Shown one piece after another: positions 1-14,000 of a stretch of DNA of 47,500 nucleotides. The DNA is from Symbiodinium natans. Lineage: Eukaryota; Sar; Dinophyceae; Suessiales; Symbiodiniaceae. The notes under the pieces are model-generated. The model saw nothing but the letters and a program-made list of their open reading frames with translations, was not told where the DNA came from and made no database searches. The stretch is from NCBI GenBank assembly GCA_905221605.1, contig CAJNDS010000002.1:1768938-1816437 (forward strand), in the 5' to 3' direction. How positions within the stretch are numbered: the first letter of the stretch is position 1; the number at the start of each line of letters is the position of its first letter. A program made the translations under genes and the position numbers.

Positions 1-1
1 G

Positions 2-2094
2 CTGGGCTACAACGTCTTCTTTGCAGATGATCCAGCGTGTCAGGAGACTTGAGGGGATTCACGGGTGGACCAGAATTTGTCCAAGCCACCCGCCTCGCTG
101 TTAACCCGTCCGCACCACATCCAACGGCCGCCAAACCTAAAGCCCTGGAACGCAAGCTTTTGGCCATCTTCTGGCTTGTGGACTGCGCATGTTATTGTGC
201 TACTGTGGCGCCCGCTGTTGCGCTGGCGAAAAGCCCAAGTCTCTATTGATGCAGGTGCTGTAGCCGACAGCTGCATGCTATTGTTATGCGAGCTTCCTTT
301 AGCTTAGAGTTGTCGGCCGCTTGAGTCAACCTACTGTAGGAGTTTAGCGGGAAGCTTCATACGACTTTCGAATTTCTAGAAGGCCCTGGATTTCTCATAA
401 GTCACGAATAATTAGCGGCCTCAAAGTGAGGAAAGCAAGAAATTGAAAGGTGAGGAATTCGGAAGCGAATCCCATGACCGGAGTGCGGAGGAACACCCAC
501 TTGAGAGCACAGACAAGATCCGGCTCCACTTTTGGTTCTTAGGCCTTTCAGGTCGTATTGGCATGGAGTGTGGAGACTGACTTGCGGTTGCAAAAATCTG
601 CCAGGACGCTGCGTGCCAGAAGCTGCTGGTGGAGAACGTGTGGGCCAATGATACCCTCGTCATCATCTCTCCCGACACGCCGATTCTGAACTTCACCCAC
701 CTCTTGATCTACGACGCTGGGATATGGAGAGTTGAGCACGAGCATTTCTGTATGCACAGGCTCTCAGAAAAGGGCTTGCCTAATTTGGGCCCGGTTATGC
801 GACAGTCTAGCTTTTGGCAGTGCCCCATTCTCTGTGAAGGAGTCGTATTGACATCGTGGTTTGACTTGTAAGTTTTCTGCTCTCGAATGTGTTTCTGATG
901 TTTGAGCATCTTTCCGAGGCGACCTCGGGCTTCGCAGAGCAGACGACGCCAGCGAGCCTTGAAATCGTTGATGCCAACGCCTCCGTGTCGAACATCCGCT
1001 TCGTGGACAAAGACTTGGAGTCAAAGGCACCCGCTTTTGGGGGACCGTTCCAGGTGCACTGCCACCGTGCCATAGCCGAGCAGAACGCCTGAAATGCCAT
1101 AGAGACATACAGAGACTCTACCAGCCGTTGGGTGGCCAAGTCCTAGGTCCCTCCTGGTGTTCGCTTCTCTTTGTGATGAGTTCTCTCGACAGTTCTCATG
1201 GGCTTCTGCCGAATATATCATTCTAACATATTCTAACCAAGCCGCTCCGATACACTGCAGGAGCTTGGTGGCGACGTCCTGTGGACAGCGCCGGATGGCT
1301 CCCGGGACTTCAGCACGTCATGCCATCGGAAGTCTCAGAAGCTTTCGGGGAAAGCTGGCTCCCATCTAGGACCCAAATTCTTGACAACGCTTCGCAGAAA
1401 CTTCTCGGGAGACTTCAGGGGCTTTGATTGTTGATGAGGAGTGATTAGGGTTCTTAAGCCTGCCGTGCCCTGAACCCAACGCCCTGCAGCAGGGGAAGTG
1501 ACTCGGTTCAAAACCCTCAACCCAGCACTGTGGAGCGTCTAAGTAGCACCTGAGTCATCATGTCATAGGAGCCTTCTAAGAGGGGTCGCGAAGCATCGGA
1601 CGATTGTAAGTAGACAGCTCGGGCCGGCTCCGGCCTGTCATGCAAATCCCCACTTCAAGGTCGTTGCCAGCGAAAGCTTCAGCTTTAAAACGGTATAACA
1701 AGCCAACGCATGCCCACCCTGGGTTCTCGTTCTCTGCCTGGAGCCTCTTAATGTCTTGCGAAGGCTTCATCGATCGAGTCGAGGCATACGTGCTGTACCT
1801 GAGCATCCCGGCAGCAAGTTGCAATGAAAAATGCAGAGCGATTTTTGGATTTTGAGAAGTCTTGAGATGCTAGCCTCTGCCAAATTTTAGGTTTAAACTT
1901 AGCCCGAGTCCTCGCGTTGCCCTGGGTCAGACTAGACTCTTCAATACCCTGCCCTACATATCCCAAGCTCTGATCTTCTAAATTCTAGACAGCAACTTGA
2001 AAGCCGCGTCGGCTGCTTTATTCCAAGGTGCCACTGGTGCTGGCGACCAGCGGATCAGTCTTGGGTCGGAGGTGGCTGTGGGAACCGATGTCAG
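2..2094 (+). CDS. Module 1 exons (plus end of the preceding module)
   Basis: Exons by in-phase reading are 2-28 (YNVFFAD, the VEHY part of an upstream module), 605-712 (SPDTPILNFTHLLIY), 919-1026 (FAEQTTPASLEIVDANASV, then FVDKDLESK), 1261-1297 (ELGGDVLWTAPD), 1764-1817 (VEAYVLYLSIPAA) and 2028-2094 (GDQRISLGSEVAVGTD). Donors in order are GA, GA, GC, GC, GT, and the last exon leaves with GA. All acceptors are AG followed by G. Joining 1026 to 1261 gives DLESKELGG, the exact spacing of DLDETDLGG in other copies, which is the main evidence for that GC donor. The VEHY part is about four residues longer than usual. The gene is already open at base 2, so it extends to the left. Confidence 0.72.
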
Positions 2095-5000
2095 GACCCA
2101 CACATCCTCAAACCCAAAGACGCCGGTGATGCCTGCGCTACCCGTTACTGCACGTCTATGGCACTGCATGGCTCAGAGTCTGCTTGAAGTAGATAGGGGA
2201 GCAAAGAAGTGACCACGCAATGCTTACACAGTCCATCATGGGCTCTGCTACCTTTTGGCTCGGGCACAAAACAGCTTTATACATGGCTCGAGGGATTGCT
2301 TCCATACCTTTCACCTAGAAGCCTGAATGCCGTTCAGCAGAAGAAGCTCAACAAGAAGCTCCTTCAGCCTAAAGCTTCCAGAACCTTCCAGAGCCTGCGT
2401 TCGAGAGGAGCATCCCACCAGAGACTGCGACCGGTGGCCGCGACTTCTTGTCGATTTTCACTCGCTCCTCCCTGGTGGTCTCCTCAGAGGTTCCAGGTAA
2501 CCGGGGAGGTGTGCAGAGGTCCTCACAACGACCCCCTTTCAAGGAATGGACCCTTCATGTTGACAGATCCAGGTTCTATTTTGGGAATCCTGGAAATGAG
2601 CCGTTCAAGATTCGCTGATGGCTTGCGCTGTTTAGGGCTTACGGTTGGTTAAGGCTCGAACCAGGATCCGGCGTTATGGAGCATCGGTGTAAGTCTGAAG
2701 ACTACTTCCCCCCCCCCCCCTTCCGGACCAACAAGTCCCGGGCTACGTCGCAATGTTGCAATACCAATAAACCCTCAAAGAATCAGTTCTTGAAGCTTGG
2801 AGCTTATGCCCTTTCGTATCCACCCCAGTCTGGCCTTTAGATACTGTTGCCCGCAAGGTGGAACAAACAACGCCGGTGGCACTGGAGTTCTCGGATGCGG
2901 TGTCTGCCAGGCGCTTAGGTCGAGATCGCAGTCATGGTGCCATCCGGGTGATCGAGCACTCTAAGGGACTCTAGGGTCTAAGCTGTGATGGTCTACATTG
3001 AGCCTACATGGCCTACATGGTGCAGCCACGCACCTTCTGCCTCTCAACAGCTCAGGTGGTGGAAAACGTCAGCTTTCCGGACTTTGACCTCGACGCCTCG
3101 GACCTGGGCGGCGTGCTGGCCTGGTCCGAGCCGAGGGATATCAGCCAGGCCGCGAACAGGGCGAGCTTGGAAATCACGATGGTCAGGAAGTCTGCTGTGT
3201 GTTGAGGTGGTCTGACTTATTGCCTTGGCCCTGGGCCTTGAAACGGCGGGCTTGTATAGGCATTGGTACATCGGCTGGGGAGAGTTCTTCTGTGCAAGGG
3301 TGTTTGCGGACAGCTGTTGCAGGTGGAGCATTACAACGTGTACTTCGCGAGGAGGCATCCGGCTAGCACCCGACGATCAGATTGGCAAGATTCGCAAGGG
3401 GAGCACTGTACCCAAGTAACAGGCAAGACTTCACCTGTGGTTCTGGCATTGTGTAGTTTTGAGCAACCTTTCTCTTTTTGGCGGGTGGGGCATACGGTTC
3501 CCGAGCATCGGCCCCTTACGTTCAAGGACCCCTAAATGCACCTTTGGGGACAGGTGCTTGATGTCGGAAGTGAATTCGACGCTGTGCCGCAAGATCAGAC
3601 AACATTAACCACTGGAAAGATTGCGAGCAGTTCATACAGGGATTTGCCTGAGTTTCGACTTGTACTGTAGTGGAACAGTAGCGGCCATCGGCATGAGTGA
3701 GTATGTTCAAGCCCAGTTCCGGTACGGTAACGTACCGGGTGGTGAGGATTCAGGGGAGTTATCGGGGTGTTTGCTGCCCTTTTGCTTTTCAATGGTAATT
3801 AGAGAAACAACCAAGCATGGGATACTGATGGTTAGCCAACCTTTTGCCTTTGAACACTCGAAGAAGCAGACTCTAAGGCTTTAGTCAGGCTTTAGCTAAC
3901 CAGCCGCCCCAGCCGCTCCCCCCCCCCCCTTGGACGCCAGTTATCGGCAGATGGCCCAGGTCTATGTCCGACGAGTCGGATGTCACTTGCATGCGATCAG
4001 TTGCCCCACGCAAATATACCCCTGCAGTGGCATGCTGTTGTTGTTGCTGCTGCTGCTGACAGTGGTGCCAGACCATGCTCATGCTCTTGTGCCTGCACTT
4101 GATGGGTCACTGGCCCAGCGGTAATCCTTTTTCCAAGTCCACGTTGCCAGTCTAGGAGTCTAGGACTCGCACTGGTTTCGGGTGGGGCGATGCTCGCATG
4201 AACGCATTGTTCCGCGACTTAATGCTGTGGGCCTGGGATGAGATGTACTGACCTGAGCTTGTACCCTACTGCATTGATTCGTGCTGCCTTGAATATGAGC
4301 CCTAGGAAGTTTTTGGAAGCCTTGAAGTCCTTGAAGCCTGCATACCCATGTGCAAGCGACACTGTCTCAAGTGCCCAATCTTCAGGTCTTCTGTGATCTC
4401 GAGTTCTTTGGCTCGGTGCCACAAGGACTGCAAGGGCCTGATCCGAAGAATGTGCTGAAGACCCTAGACAAGGGCCTTGGATTCTGCTGCAGGAACGGAT
4501 CGAGACCTCTGTGTTAGAGGTCCCAGCACAAAATCAGATGAGCCAGACATCCCCCGGACCTAAGCTTTGCGATTCGAATGCGCGGCATGTCGTGAGGAGT
4601 AGACACCTTGGTGGTTCCGCCCGAGACGCCCATCCGTACCTTGCCTATGAACAAGAGCTTATGTTAGAGAGCTTTGCTGCAGCGATCCTGTGCAAGGCCT
4701 CTTGCCTAGAGTCTAGATTTCTGACACTTTCGCTGGTCCTCGGATGCTCACAGGTAACTTCTCCCACTTCCTGGTCTATGCCAACTCTTCGCTGGCTGAG
4801 CAGACCATTCCGACAGAGCATCTGATTTTTGTGATTTGGCCGCAATTGGGAGAAGGTTCGCACAACAAATTGCGGGTTCGGTTTGGTTTCGATCCCGAAG
4901 CCTGAAGGCCAGAATGGACCCACACACACAAGTGCAATCCACGTGGAGAAAAGTCGAATCGAGCCCCGATCCCCAAGGACATGAACGCGAGCGTCTCGGA

Positions 5001-8000
5001 TGTCTCATTCACAGACAAAGACTTGGACGCAGCAGAGATTGGGGGACAGATCGACTGGCTGCGGCCGTACGACACAAGCCGCGTCCAGGACCGATTTGGT
5101 TCCCCTCCTGGCGCATCCGGGCTTTGGGTACCTGAACCGAATTTTCGACTACACTCCCACCCCGAGCCCCTCATACCTCCGAGCCCTTCCCTAACACGGT
5201 CCAGGCGTGGAAGCCCGAAAGCCCCAAGCAAACTTAAACCCAGAGCTCGTGCCATGGCTCCGGCTTCGGAGCAAGCCGAAGGAAGTGCGACTGCCGTTTC
5301 GCAGCCAAGACCTCAAGATCCTCAAGACACTCAAAAGTACCCTCAGTTCGGGCGATTGCGGGCGGGGTGGATGTCAACCCATGTCAACCCAGACCTGCCC
5401 TAATAACCATCTACTAACCATGTGACCGCAGGACTACGTGGTGAGCTTGGCCTTGAGCTCTTCGGGCCTGGCACGATCGCAGGCTCCCGGGGTTAGGTCA
5501 GTTTCGAAGGTATCGTTTCAGGGCTTCCGCGCGCTAGGCCCTAGGCTTTCAAGGTTGAGGACTGTGCTTTTGAGAGTCTTCTGGGGACCTTCGAGAGTAG
5601 ATAGGGATCACTCGGCCTGACACCCCAGACCCCATCAAACTGCCAAATCCTCGTGTTTCGAGGTTGGACCGAGCCTGCCCGTCGGCAACGAGACCCAGCC
5701 CCTGGCGCCCGAAGCTCGCCTGAGGATGTGTGGAATGCCGGGTGTAGATAGACTCACAGCTTTCACAGAGGCTTGCTTGAGGCTGGTGCCGGTTGGTGCT
5801 TTGCTTCGGACGTAGTTCCATTCTGACGTTGCTGCCGAATTGCAGGAACGTATCACCCATCGTCGCTACTTCCCAGCATCGCAACCATAGGCATTGAAAT
5901 GTGGGTCCTAAAGAACAAAAACAGGGCCCAACTACAGAGATTGATTCAGGAAGGCAGCATAAGAGGGCCTCAGGGTTGACGACTGGGATATGCAGCTTTC
6001 CGTGGATTTTGACTGTAGATCTCAGGCCTCTTCCAAGTCAGAATTGGGCCAAGAATGGGGCCTGAATGCAGTAGGGAGCTTCGGCTACCCTTTCCCAGCA
6101 GTCTTGCGCCAGCCAAGGAGACACCAATGCTGCTTGAGACATACGTCGTTGCTCGAGCCTCAGACGTTGGCATGCAGCACAATGTGCTGAGAGCACGCTT
6201 GCTTTTCCAAGCTTCTGCTGGGTCCTGTCTAGGCAGATGCAATTTTACATGTTCTTGGGCTTGCAGGCCAGATGCGTGAAGCTTCTGCCCAAAGGATACC
6301 GAGACTCCACACTCTAGGAGGTCGAGCCCGTAGTTTGCTTAGTTTGCAAACCCCCCCTCCCTCCAAAGTCGCTATCGGTCAAGGGCCTATGATTAGCGGG
6401 TGTTTCTGTCAGGGTTATTGACGTTGAGGATAGATTAGACCAATGTCATCATTCAGGTGATTAATGGCATTTGGGTTTTCGAAAAAGGAAAGCCAAGGTG
6501 TACACGCGCTCTCAGTTGGTGGAGCAGACGACGCCAGGTTGCAGTCTTTATCGTAAGTTCCTGACTATGACTGTTAACATCTCGACTGACGGCCGAAAGA
6601 CAGGAGTTGCATCTCCTGCAACTGCATGCATATGCTAGGTTCTGCATGGCTCCGAATTCTCGAGTAGCCTTGCTACAAGATAGGTATTCGACGCCTGCGA
6701 CTGTAAATGGAGAGGCAGGCATCCGAAGTCTAATTCTGACAACGCAACGATAGTTTAATTTAAGCTCAGCAGCAGGTCACAGCCTCCCTTGACCCCCCTG
6801 CAAGGGATGAGTGATGAGTGTCCAAGCCCCACTGCAGTCCCAAGGACACCAGTAAGCGTGAAGATCGTGGACTCCCTTGCATCGGCCGCTTGTGAACTCG
6901 TTATGCAAGGGAGGGTCCAGGGAGGGCGCTGCCCCTTTGCAAGACAGGTGTAGCATCTTACAAGAGGAACGCGTGACAGATCGAGGGAGTCACATGAGTG
7001 CATGAATGTGCACGAGCACCTCCTTACATCCATCCATGACTTTCGAGCCCAAGGCTCTTTCCTCGCTCAAAAGGAAGGGTGCTGATGAGGAGGAACTCAT
7101 ACAAGACCGTCTTCTCTCTATAAAGCTTCACATTGTCCACGATCCGCTCCCGTGGCTCCCATTCATAAATACAGGTTCAATTCAACACCAAGCACAGCAC
7201 GCCCCAAGTCTCCGCGTCGTAGTAGGGGATCTTTGATTTAGAGCCCTCAACCCTGGTTGCAGTAAAGAGACTGCAGGTCTCCAACATCTCCTTCCCAGAC
7301 TACGACCTGGACGAAGCAGATCTCGGCGGCCTACTGGCGCCTCGGTGGCACTTCATTTGCTTCATTACATTGCAAGATGTTTCCTGTGTTTTTTTGTGTG
7401 TTTTGTGTGCGTTTTGCAAGGAGTGGCAGCGGCCCACCACCACCGGGAGCATCTTGGGCCCCGAATTTTCCTACTGCCCCCCAGTGCTGATCTTCTTTTG
7501 TTTATATAAAATTTGGGTTCAGGACAGGATGTAGGTGCGACCTCAGAGGATCCTCTTCGCGCCCCTCTCCCTTTTGGCCCAGGGTTGCCTCCCTTCATGC
7601 CAAAGCATGAGCCATATGCGCGGGTCATAAAAGCTCACAAGGGATGTGCATCGTTTCTAGAGTGGACATGCTTGGACCGACAACCTCCATAAGTTTCGTT
7701 GTCAAGATCAGAGCTAGCCAGAAGTTGTCCAAGTTGAGTGCTTTGTTTTTGCAAGAGGCCAGCAAGTGGGACTTGGGCGGGACTTCCCTTTAGCCGCTTT
7801 AGCCCTCTGCCTCCCCTTGCCGAGCATGTTTGGGGACATTGTCCTCAGGGCCAATTCTGTGGTCCATGTGATGTGGTTCTAAGGCGAGCACGTCGAGTCC
7901 TACATTGCCGCGAGGAAGCATTGTGTCACAGCTAGGGCTAGGCGGCTGGTCTACTGGCCTGTAAGTTTAGGGTTCCGGTACATGGATGGGTCTCAAATAT

Positions 8001-11000
8001 CTGGGATGCCAGATCGACAGGTTGTGTCCGATGCCCAAGTCTTTCTTGCCCAACTGAAAGCAGCTCCCGGAAGCTGTCATTGAGGTCTACTTTGCTGCTT
8101 CTTGCGGCACCAACATATCCGACAGTTTCTGCTGCTTGGTGTATTTTCATTGCCCAGCCTTGCTCAGCCAGAGGCTTGAAGCGACTTCTGCGTCTTTTGC
8201 ACTTAAGGTGAGCAGACCTACTACTCTGCAACCACCTTCGGCACGGAGAACTTGACAATTCCTCCAGAGACGCCCATCGACAACTTCACCCACTGGCCAT
8301 CCACCCGCAACAAGCCTTGTGCTGTGGGACCTTCGATGGCCTTGTTTGAAGCATGTTTGGGCCTGACACCCATGAAGAAGCAGTTGGCCGATGTGCTCCA
8401 CTTCCAGGGCACGTCAAGTTGCGCTCTTCCAGGTGATATCCACCTTGCATGGAACCCAGAAGCCCCCAGTGCAAAAGGGTTGCATCATGCTGCATCCCGG
8501 CGTGGAGCGTTTCCCCTGGTAAAGTCAATAGAGGGCTTCTTAGCGTGGAGGCGATGAGGTCTGCACAGGGTTATACCTTGAACCTACAGACCTGGCTATA
8601 CTCTGTAGCATCCTGGAACGCTTAGGCTTGTGTACACGCGCTCGAGCCTGGTGGAGCAGAGCTATCCGGTGTCACACGAGATCTTCGACGCTGTTTCGAG
8701 CGTCTCAGGAGCCGAGCATCCATTTAAAACAAGTATGGGAGACTGTGACTGTGAGGTATCTTGCAAAGGGTAGAAGGCTGACTCCAGCTCCCGAAAGTTG
8801 AATGAACTGAGTAGTGAGCAGGGGTGTCAGAAGGGTTTTGTCAGTTTTAGGTGGCTCATTTCATTTCTTAGAATGCACATTCATGTCGGTATTCTGCAGC
8901 AGTTTGTTGCATATGCGGTTGGAGCTTCTTTGGGTCCCTCAAAGATTTCAATGTTTTTGCTGCTTCTGCTTGCATTTCCTGCACAAAGCCCATGATCAGG
9001 TTTGCAAGCCTGAGCTCGCCTACTAGGCCCTAGGCTGCTTACAGTCCCTGTGGCTTCTTTGGGCCCAAACCCCGTGCCCAAAGCGCCGTGCTGGCTGTCC
9101 CCCGAAATGACTGGGTTGAGGGGAGGGCTCCAGTGAGGGTCATGGCACCTGCATGGACCAGCTGCCAGGAATCCAGTTCACCGACAGGGACCTCGACATT
9201 CTGGAGCTTGGAGGTGCTGGAATTGAACCTACGAGCCCGTCATCCCACAGCTTTGTACTGTAAAGTCATACAGAGCCTTGTGAAAGGGCTACTCTTAACC
9301 AGACAATTTGATTCGGCCTCGGATGGTAGATTCCTGGCAGAGGCACCGCCTACTGGGTGCAGCCTGTCTACGACGCCCCTGGGCACGGCGGTGAGAATGG
9401 TCTCTAAAGGGTCGTTGAAGGGATAACCTTCAAGCCAAGGAGGCACTGCTAGATGGATTTGCACCGGTCCTAGCGTGCCAGAAGCACAAAGGCCCGCGTG
9501 CGCTTCTACAACGTGTACCTTTCGGCGGATCCCGCAGGCCCCTGAGAGAAGAATGTTTCTGGCATTGCCAGCGAACATCTTGAAAGCCAACTGAGACCGA
9601 TAGGTCCTATAAACCAGATTGCCACCTTCATCCACCGTTTTTTGACATTCCCTGGATTCCCTCAACAGTATGCACGGGTTAAAGAAATACTCGCTACTTG
9701 CTTGGCTGAGGAACACTGGTCAGACTAGTGTAAACATCAGAGGAGCAAAGTACCTCGGATTTGTGCAAAACTTGGCCGCGCATAAACTCCCCCCCCCATT
9801 GACTTGAAGACTGCAAGAGGAGAATACAGGTTGAGGTTTGATGGATCAGAGGCCCCCCTCCCCAACTTGTCCACGGAATGATTGGGACCCGGCCGCTCAA
9901 GCCACTCTTGCACTTCACCGATGGTTGGGGGGGGGGGGCTTACTGCTTGCTAATCTGAGGTCAACGGTCAACTTTAGATTCCTTTAGATAGCTACCCGGA
10001 ATGTTGTCGATCATATCAGCCAGTGATGTCTCAAGAGTCCCATGAGGGTACGAAGATGAACAGCTAGCTACAGGACTTTGACGGTCAGGGCTTAACGAAT
10101 CCAACGAACCTGTATCTTGGAGCGCATCCTGAGAATCCGAAGAAGGCACTGTCCAAACTTCACGCTCTCTCCGGTTTCAGGCCTCAAGTTTAACCATTCC
10201 CTATTAATACCCTAAAGCGTCCTAAACTCTGCCAAGAAGTTTCACTCCTTGGAGGCGGCGGCCGTGCGCTCATGGGATCGACGGACGCGTCTGAAAGCAG
10301 CTTTGCGCTGCCCGGCAGCTCCTGGTGATTCGGGTACCGACCTGGACCGCATATGCCATACATAGTTGTTCCGATGTTTGTTCATGATGTCCTTGCTAGA
10401 TAGTGACATATCATGCCAATTCAACTAGCTGCCACCCAACGCCCTGCCTGGACTGTCCTCAGCCGCAAAACAATGGTGCCTTTTGAGCTCCCTATCCGTT
10501 GTGGAAATTCCGCTGGAGGCTTGTCCCGGACATCTCTTCCGAGGGCTTCGCGTTCCTTACAGCCGCGCGCCAAAACTAATCTCTGGCAGAGCTATTTTAT
10601 TACGTCCTTTAGGCAAGCTGGAAGGGCATACTCCGAGCATGTAGCGTACAAAGGATACGACATCCCTGTCCGAGAGCACACAGTTGGAACAAACAGGTAG
10701 AGCCTCAAGCCAAGGGCCAGCAGTAGTGTCAGCCACACCCTCAAGACGTCTCTTCGCGTAAGAGTCAGATGATTGGCTTAGCTTCCGCTGACGAACTTCA
10801 GCAAGCTGCTCAAGGACATTGTGCTCAGAAATCCTGGACAATTCATCAGAAAACCACGGCAGATCTTCCTGTTTTGTCAGAATAGGACTAAAGGCCGCTT
10901 TGCATGCTGGGTTTGTTTTTTCCATATCCCAAGTAGTTGAACCTGGCAAAACAGAAGAACACGTAGTCACAAGTAGAAGGCTGCTAGGCTCACGGAGTGG

Positions 11001-14000
11001 CCCTAAAGACACGGGCTCCTAGGATGGGCCCACAGTTAGGAGTTCCGAGATTCAGTGAGTTGGGGGCTGCCCATCAAAGTGCCGCAGAGCTTTCGCATTT
11101 GGAGCAGGATGCCACACCTAGCCATACCGAGCCTGAGGTGTACACAGAGTCTATCCTGGTCGAGCAAACGACGCCTGTGGCTTTGAACTTTGCGGATCGC
11201 GCCTCTCCTGGCAGCTTGTGGAAAGCTAGGCTGCTTCAGAGCCCAAACAGTGTAGGAAAAGACGTTCGGGTTTGAATAGGTCCCTGCTTGCTTGGTGCAG
11301 CCTTTGGTCCCTGTTGGCTTTAAGGCTGCTTCTGTAGGTTCCAAGATTGGTTAAAGCTTGGAGTCTTCAGGAAGGACCAAGTCTGGCTGGGTGGGGAGGT
11401 GGGGAGGGCAGACATCCAGCTAATGTGTGCACTGTGCACATCTTGTTTTTGGATTCCCATTTGGGGCATCTTGAAGCACGAAGGATCTTGCAGCAAAGAA
11501 GCGACCCATTGATACAGGAGTAGTTGAAGATGAATCACACGGACAAGCCTCCCTCGAAACCCCCTAAATGCTATTCTTCGCAGCCTGAGGCCAATGCCTT
11601 CCCAGGCCTTGAACTGCAGAGAAATCTTGCCTCTCATGTGTGGGGACAACGTGGGACACATTCTCTGCATTCTCTGCATTCTGCATTCTGCGCGGCGAAG
11701 GAGAGTCCTTGGTCCAGAACCTCACCTTTCCGGATTTCGATCTGGACTACGATGACCTTGGCGGAACTCTTGCCTGGAAAACGCCCGCGGATGTCACACA
11801 GGCACTGTCGGGCTCGTTTGGTGGTCAATGTGGACGTGTGAGTTTGACGCGAGGCTCAGCATGCAGCAGCGTGTAGGGGTTGCCGGGGTTGCTCTGCACG
11901 GCTCTGCATCCCGCATACTGGCAGGTGACCCACTACGTCATATACATGGTCGACGTTCCGGAAGACGCGAGCCTGGTGGAGGATTGTGACGCAGCTTGGC
12001 TGAGGGAGTGGAGCATTTAAGTCATGTTAGCCTCATATCATTAGGAATCATTCGGGAGCAGCCGCAGGGCTTGAGCTCTGTAAGACCAAAGCCCCAAGAT
12101 CTGCAGAGCCCAATTGAACATGGGGCTCTCAGCCAAACATCTCAAGTTCAGCCCAAGGTCATGCTGACCGAGGACTTTGACCCAGTGACCTTCGCAGAAT
12201 CTTGGAGGGAAGGAGGCAGCCGTTTCGGAGAGTTGCGGGATGTTTCGGGCCTGGGCAAGACTTGAGACGCACCGAGATTTGGAGACCGAAGCCCATCGCG
12301 GCCTCAGTCCCAAAGCATCACCTTTAGCCTTTAACTTAAAACAGCAGAATATAGCAGAGCCATGCTCGCTCCCAAGGGCTTCAACCAGAGCTACTTGCCA
12401 TCGCCGGGGCTGGCCTTGATCAACGTCTTGAACGCCTCGATCTTGTGCAACAGGCACCAACTCGCCCGAGAACCCGAAAACCTCCGTGCCCTCATTGGAC
12501 CCATTCCTCCCACCCCTGCCCTCCGCTAAAATACCGCAACCCCCAAACCCGTCCGATCAGAGCCCCCCCCTCGGCTCGAAGACTCGAACTCAATTGTCAA
12601 GCCCGAGACGAGTTCCAACTGCAGGTCCTTCTACTCGTGGGTCGATGCCGGAGCCTAAGCTTGGCTGGAGAATGTGAACATCTCAACTGCACCCTTTTTG
12701 TTTCTCCCCCCAGCACCTGTGGCTTCGTCCCGCTTGATTTTTCTCCAAGAGCGACTTTTTTTGATGACTTCTGTGGCTCCAAATTAGTCGGAAGGGAAGT
12801 AGTCGATGGCTTACAAAATTGGATGGCAATACACCGATATTGCACATCCTCGTGATCGTGCTTTGGTCGTATCGACTGTCTAGGCTTGTCCCATTACACT
12901 GAGTTTTTGAATGTGTTGTACATGTGGGTACGCTGAGCATCCATGAGCCATCACTCTCAACGAGGCGAGCCGATTTTTTGCCATGGAGTCTCAATGGAGG
13001 CAGTCACACGCTGGTCTTGACACATGTGAAAGTCTCGAAGATTGCTTTCGGAAGGTCTTCGGAGATACCGCATGTGAAGCTGTCGAGGTCAAGCAACAGC
13101 TACCTTCGATTGTCTCGGGCGGGCTTGAGTCAGAAGACTTCTGGAAGGAGCTCTACCTGAGGATTTTTCGCCCTCTTTTCTTCGCGCGCGCCCACGAAGA
13201 CCCGGGTTTGAGGAATCTGATTCAACTTGACGACGGGGTTTTTGTCGTCGAGCTGAAGCGTGCAGCGAATCAGCCGCCCTGGAAGCAGCCATGGTGGAAC
13301 GGCAGTAGGTACTTGGATCCAGCGGAGGTTGAGGACTACAAAGGAAGCGCTCCCTGCGTGGCAGAGGTGAAGAAGTGTGGTGATGCCATTGCGCTGCTTA
13401 AGGTGCTGTGCTCGATCTGCTTTAAAATTTGAAGAGGCGGAGCTGAGTGAACAGAGACCGAGGTGAGAACGGAGTCCATTGACGTCCCAGAGAACTTGAC
13501 TCTGTTCCCCTACACGCACTGGGCGGTGTATGCCATGTCATCGCTTGTTGAGCAGTCCACACCGACCTCCTTGCAGATCTACGCGGCTCAGCTGCGTTTT
13601 GATGGTTGAGCTTTTTGAGGAACCCCTGCTGCCGAGGGGACCGACAGGGGTGTGCTTTGCAACGTGCAGTGTCTGCCGTTCCCCGCCCTCCTCCCCCCCC
13701 ACCCCCTTCCCAAGGACATGGTCGCGAACGTGTCCAACATCACCTTCCAAGGCAGGTACCTCAAAGGGTAGCTATAGCAGCTAGAAAGGATACACTGTTA
13801 AGAGGAGTTCTGAAATGTCCGGCACGTCCCTTCAGACCTATAGGAACCGGTTTGAAAGGCCTAGGTCGGCCCCGGATGTCGCTGACATGGGGATTTTAAT
13901 CTGAGAGCATGAAACTACCCAATTTTTAGCATTCCCCGTTTAGCTCATTTACTGCTGGACCTGTGGCACTGCTGATACAGAGGCACCATGACCGGTTACC

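Noticed and set aside
2209-2652. 147-codon + strand ORF
   Set aside because: The module exon at 2408-2474 lies within it in a different frame, and the ORF has no family features.
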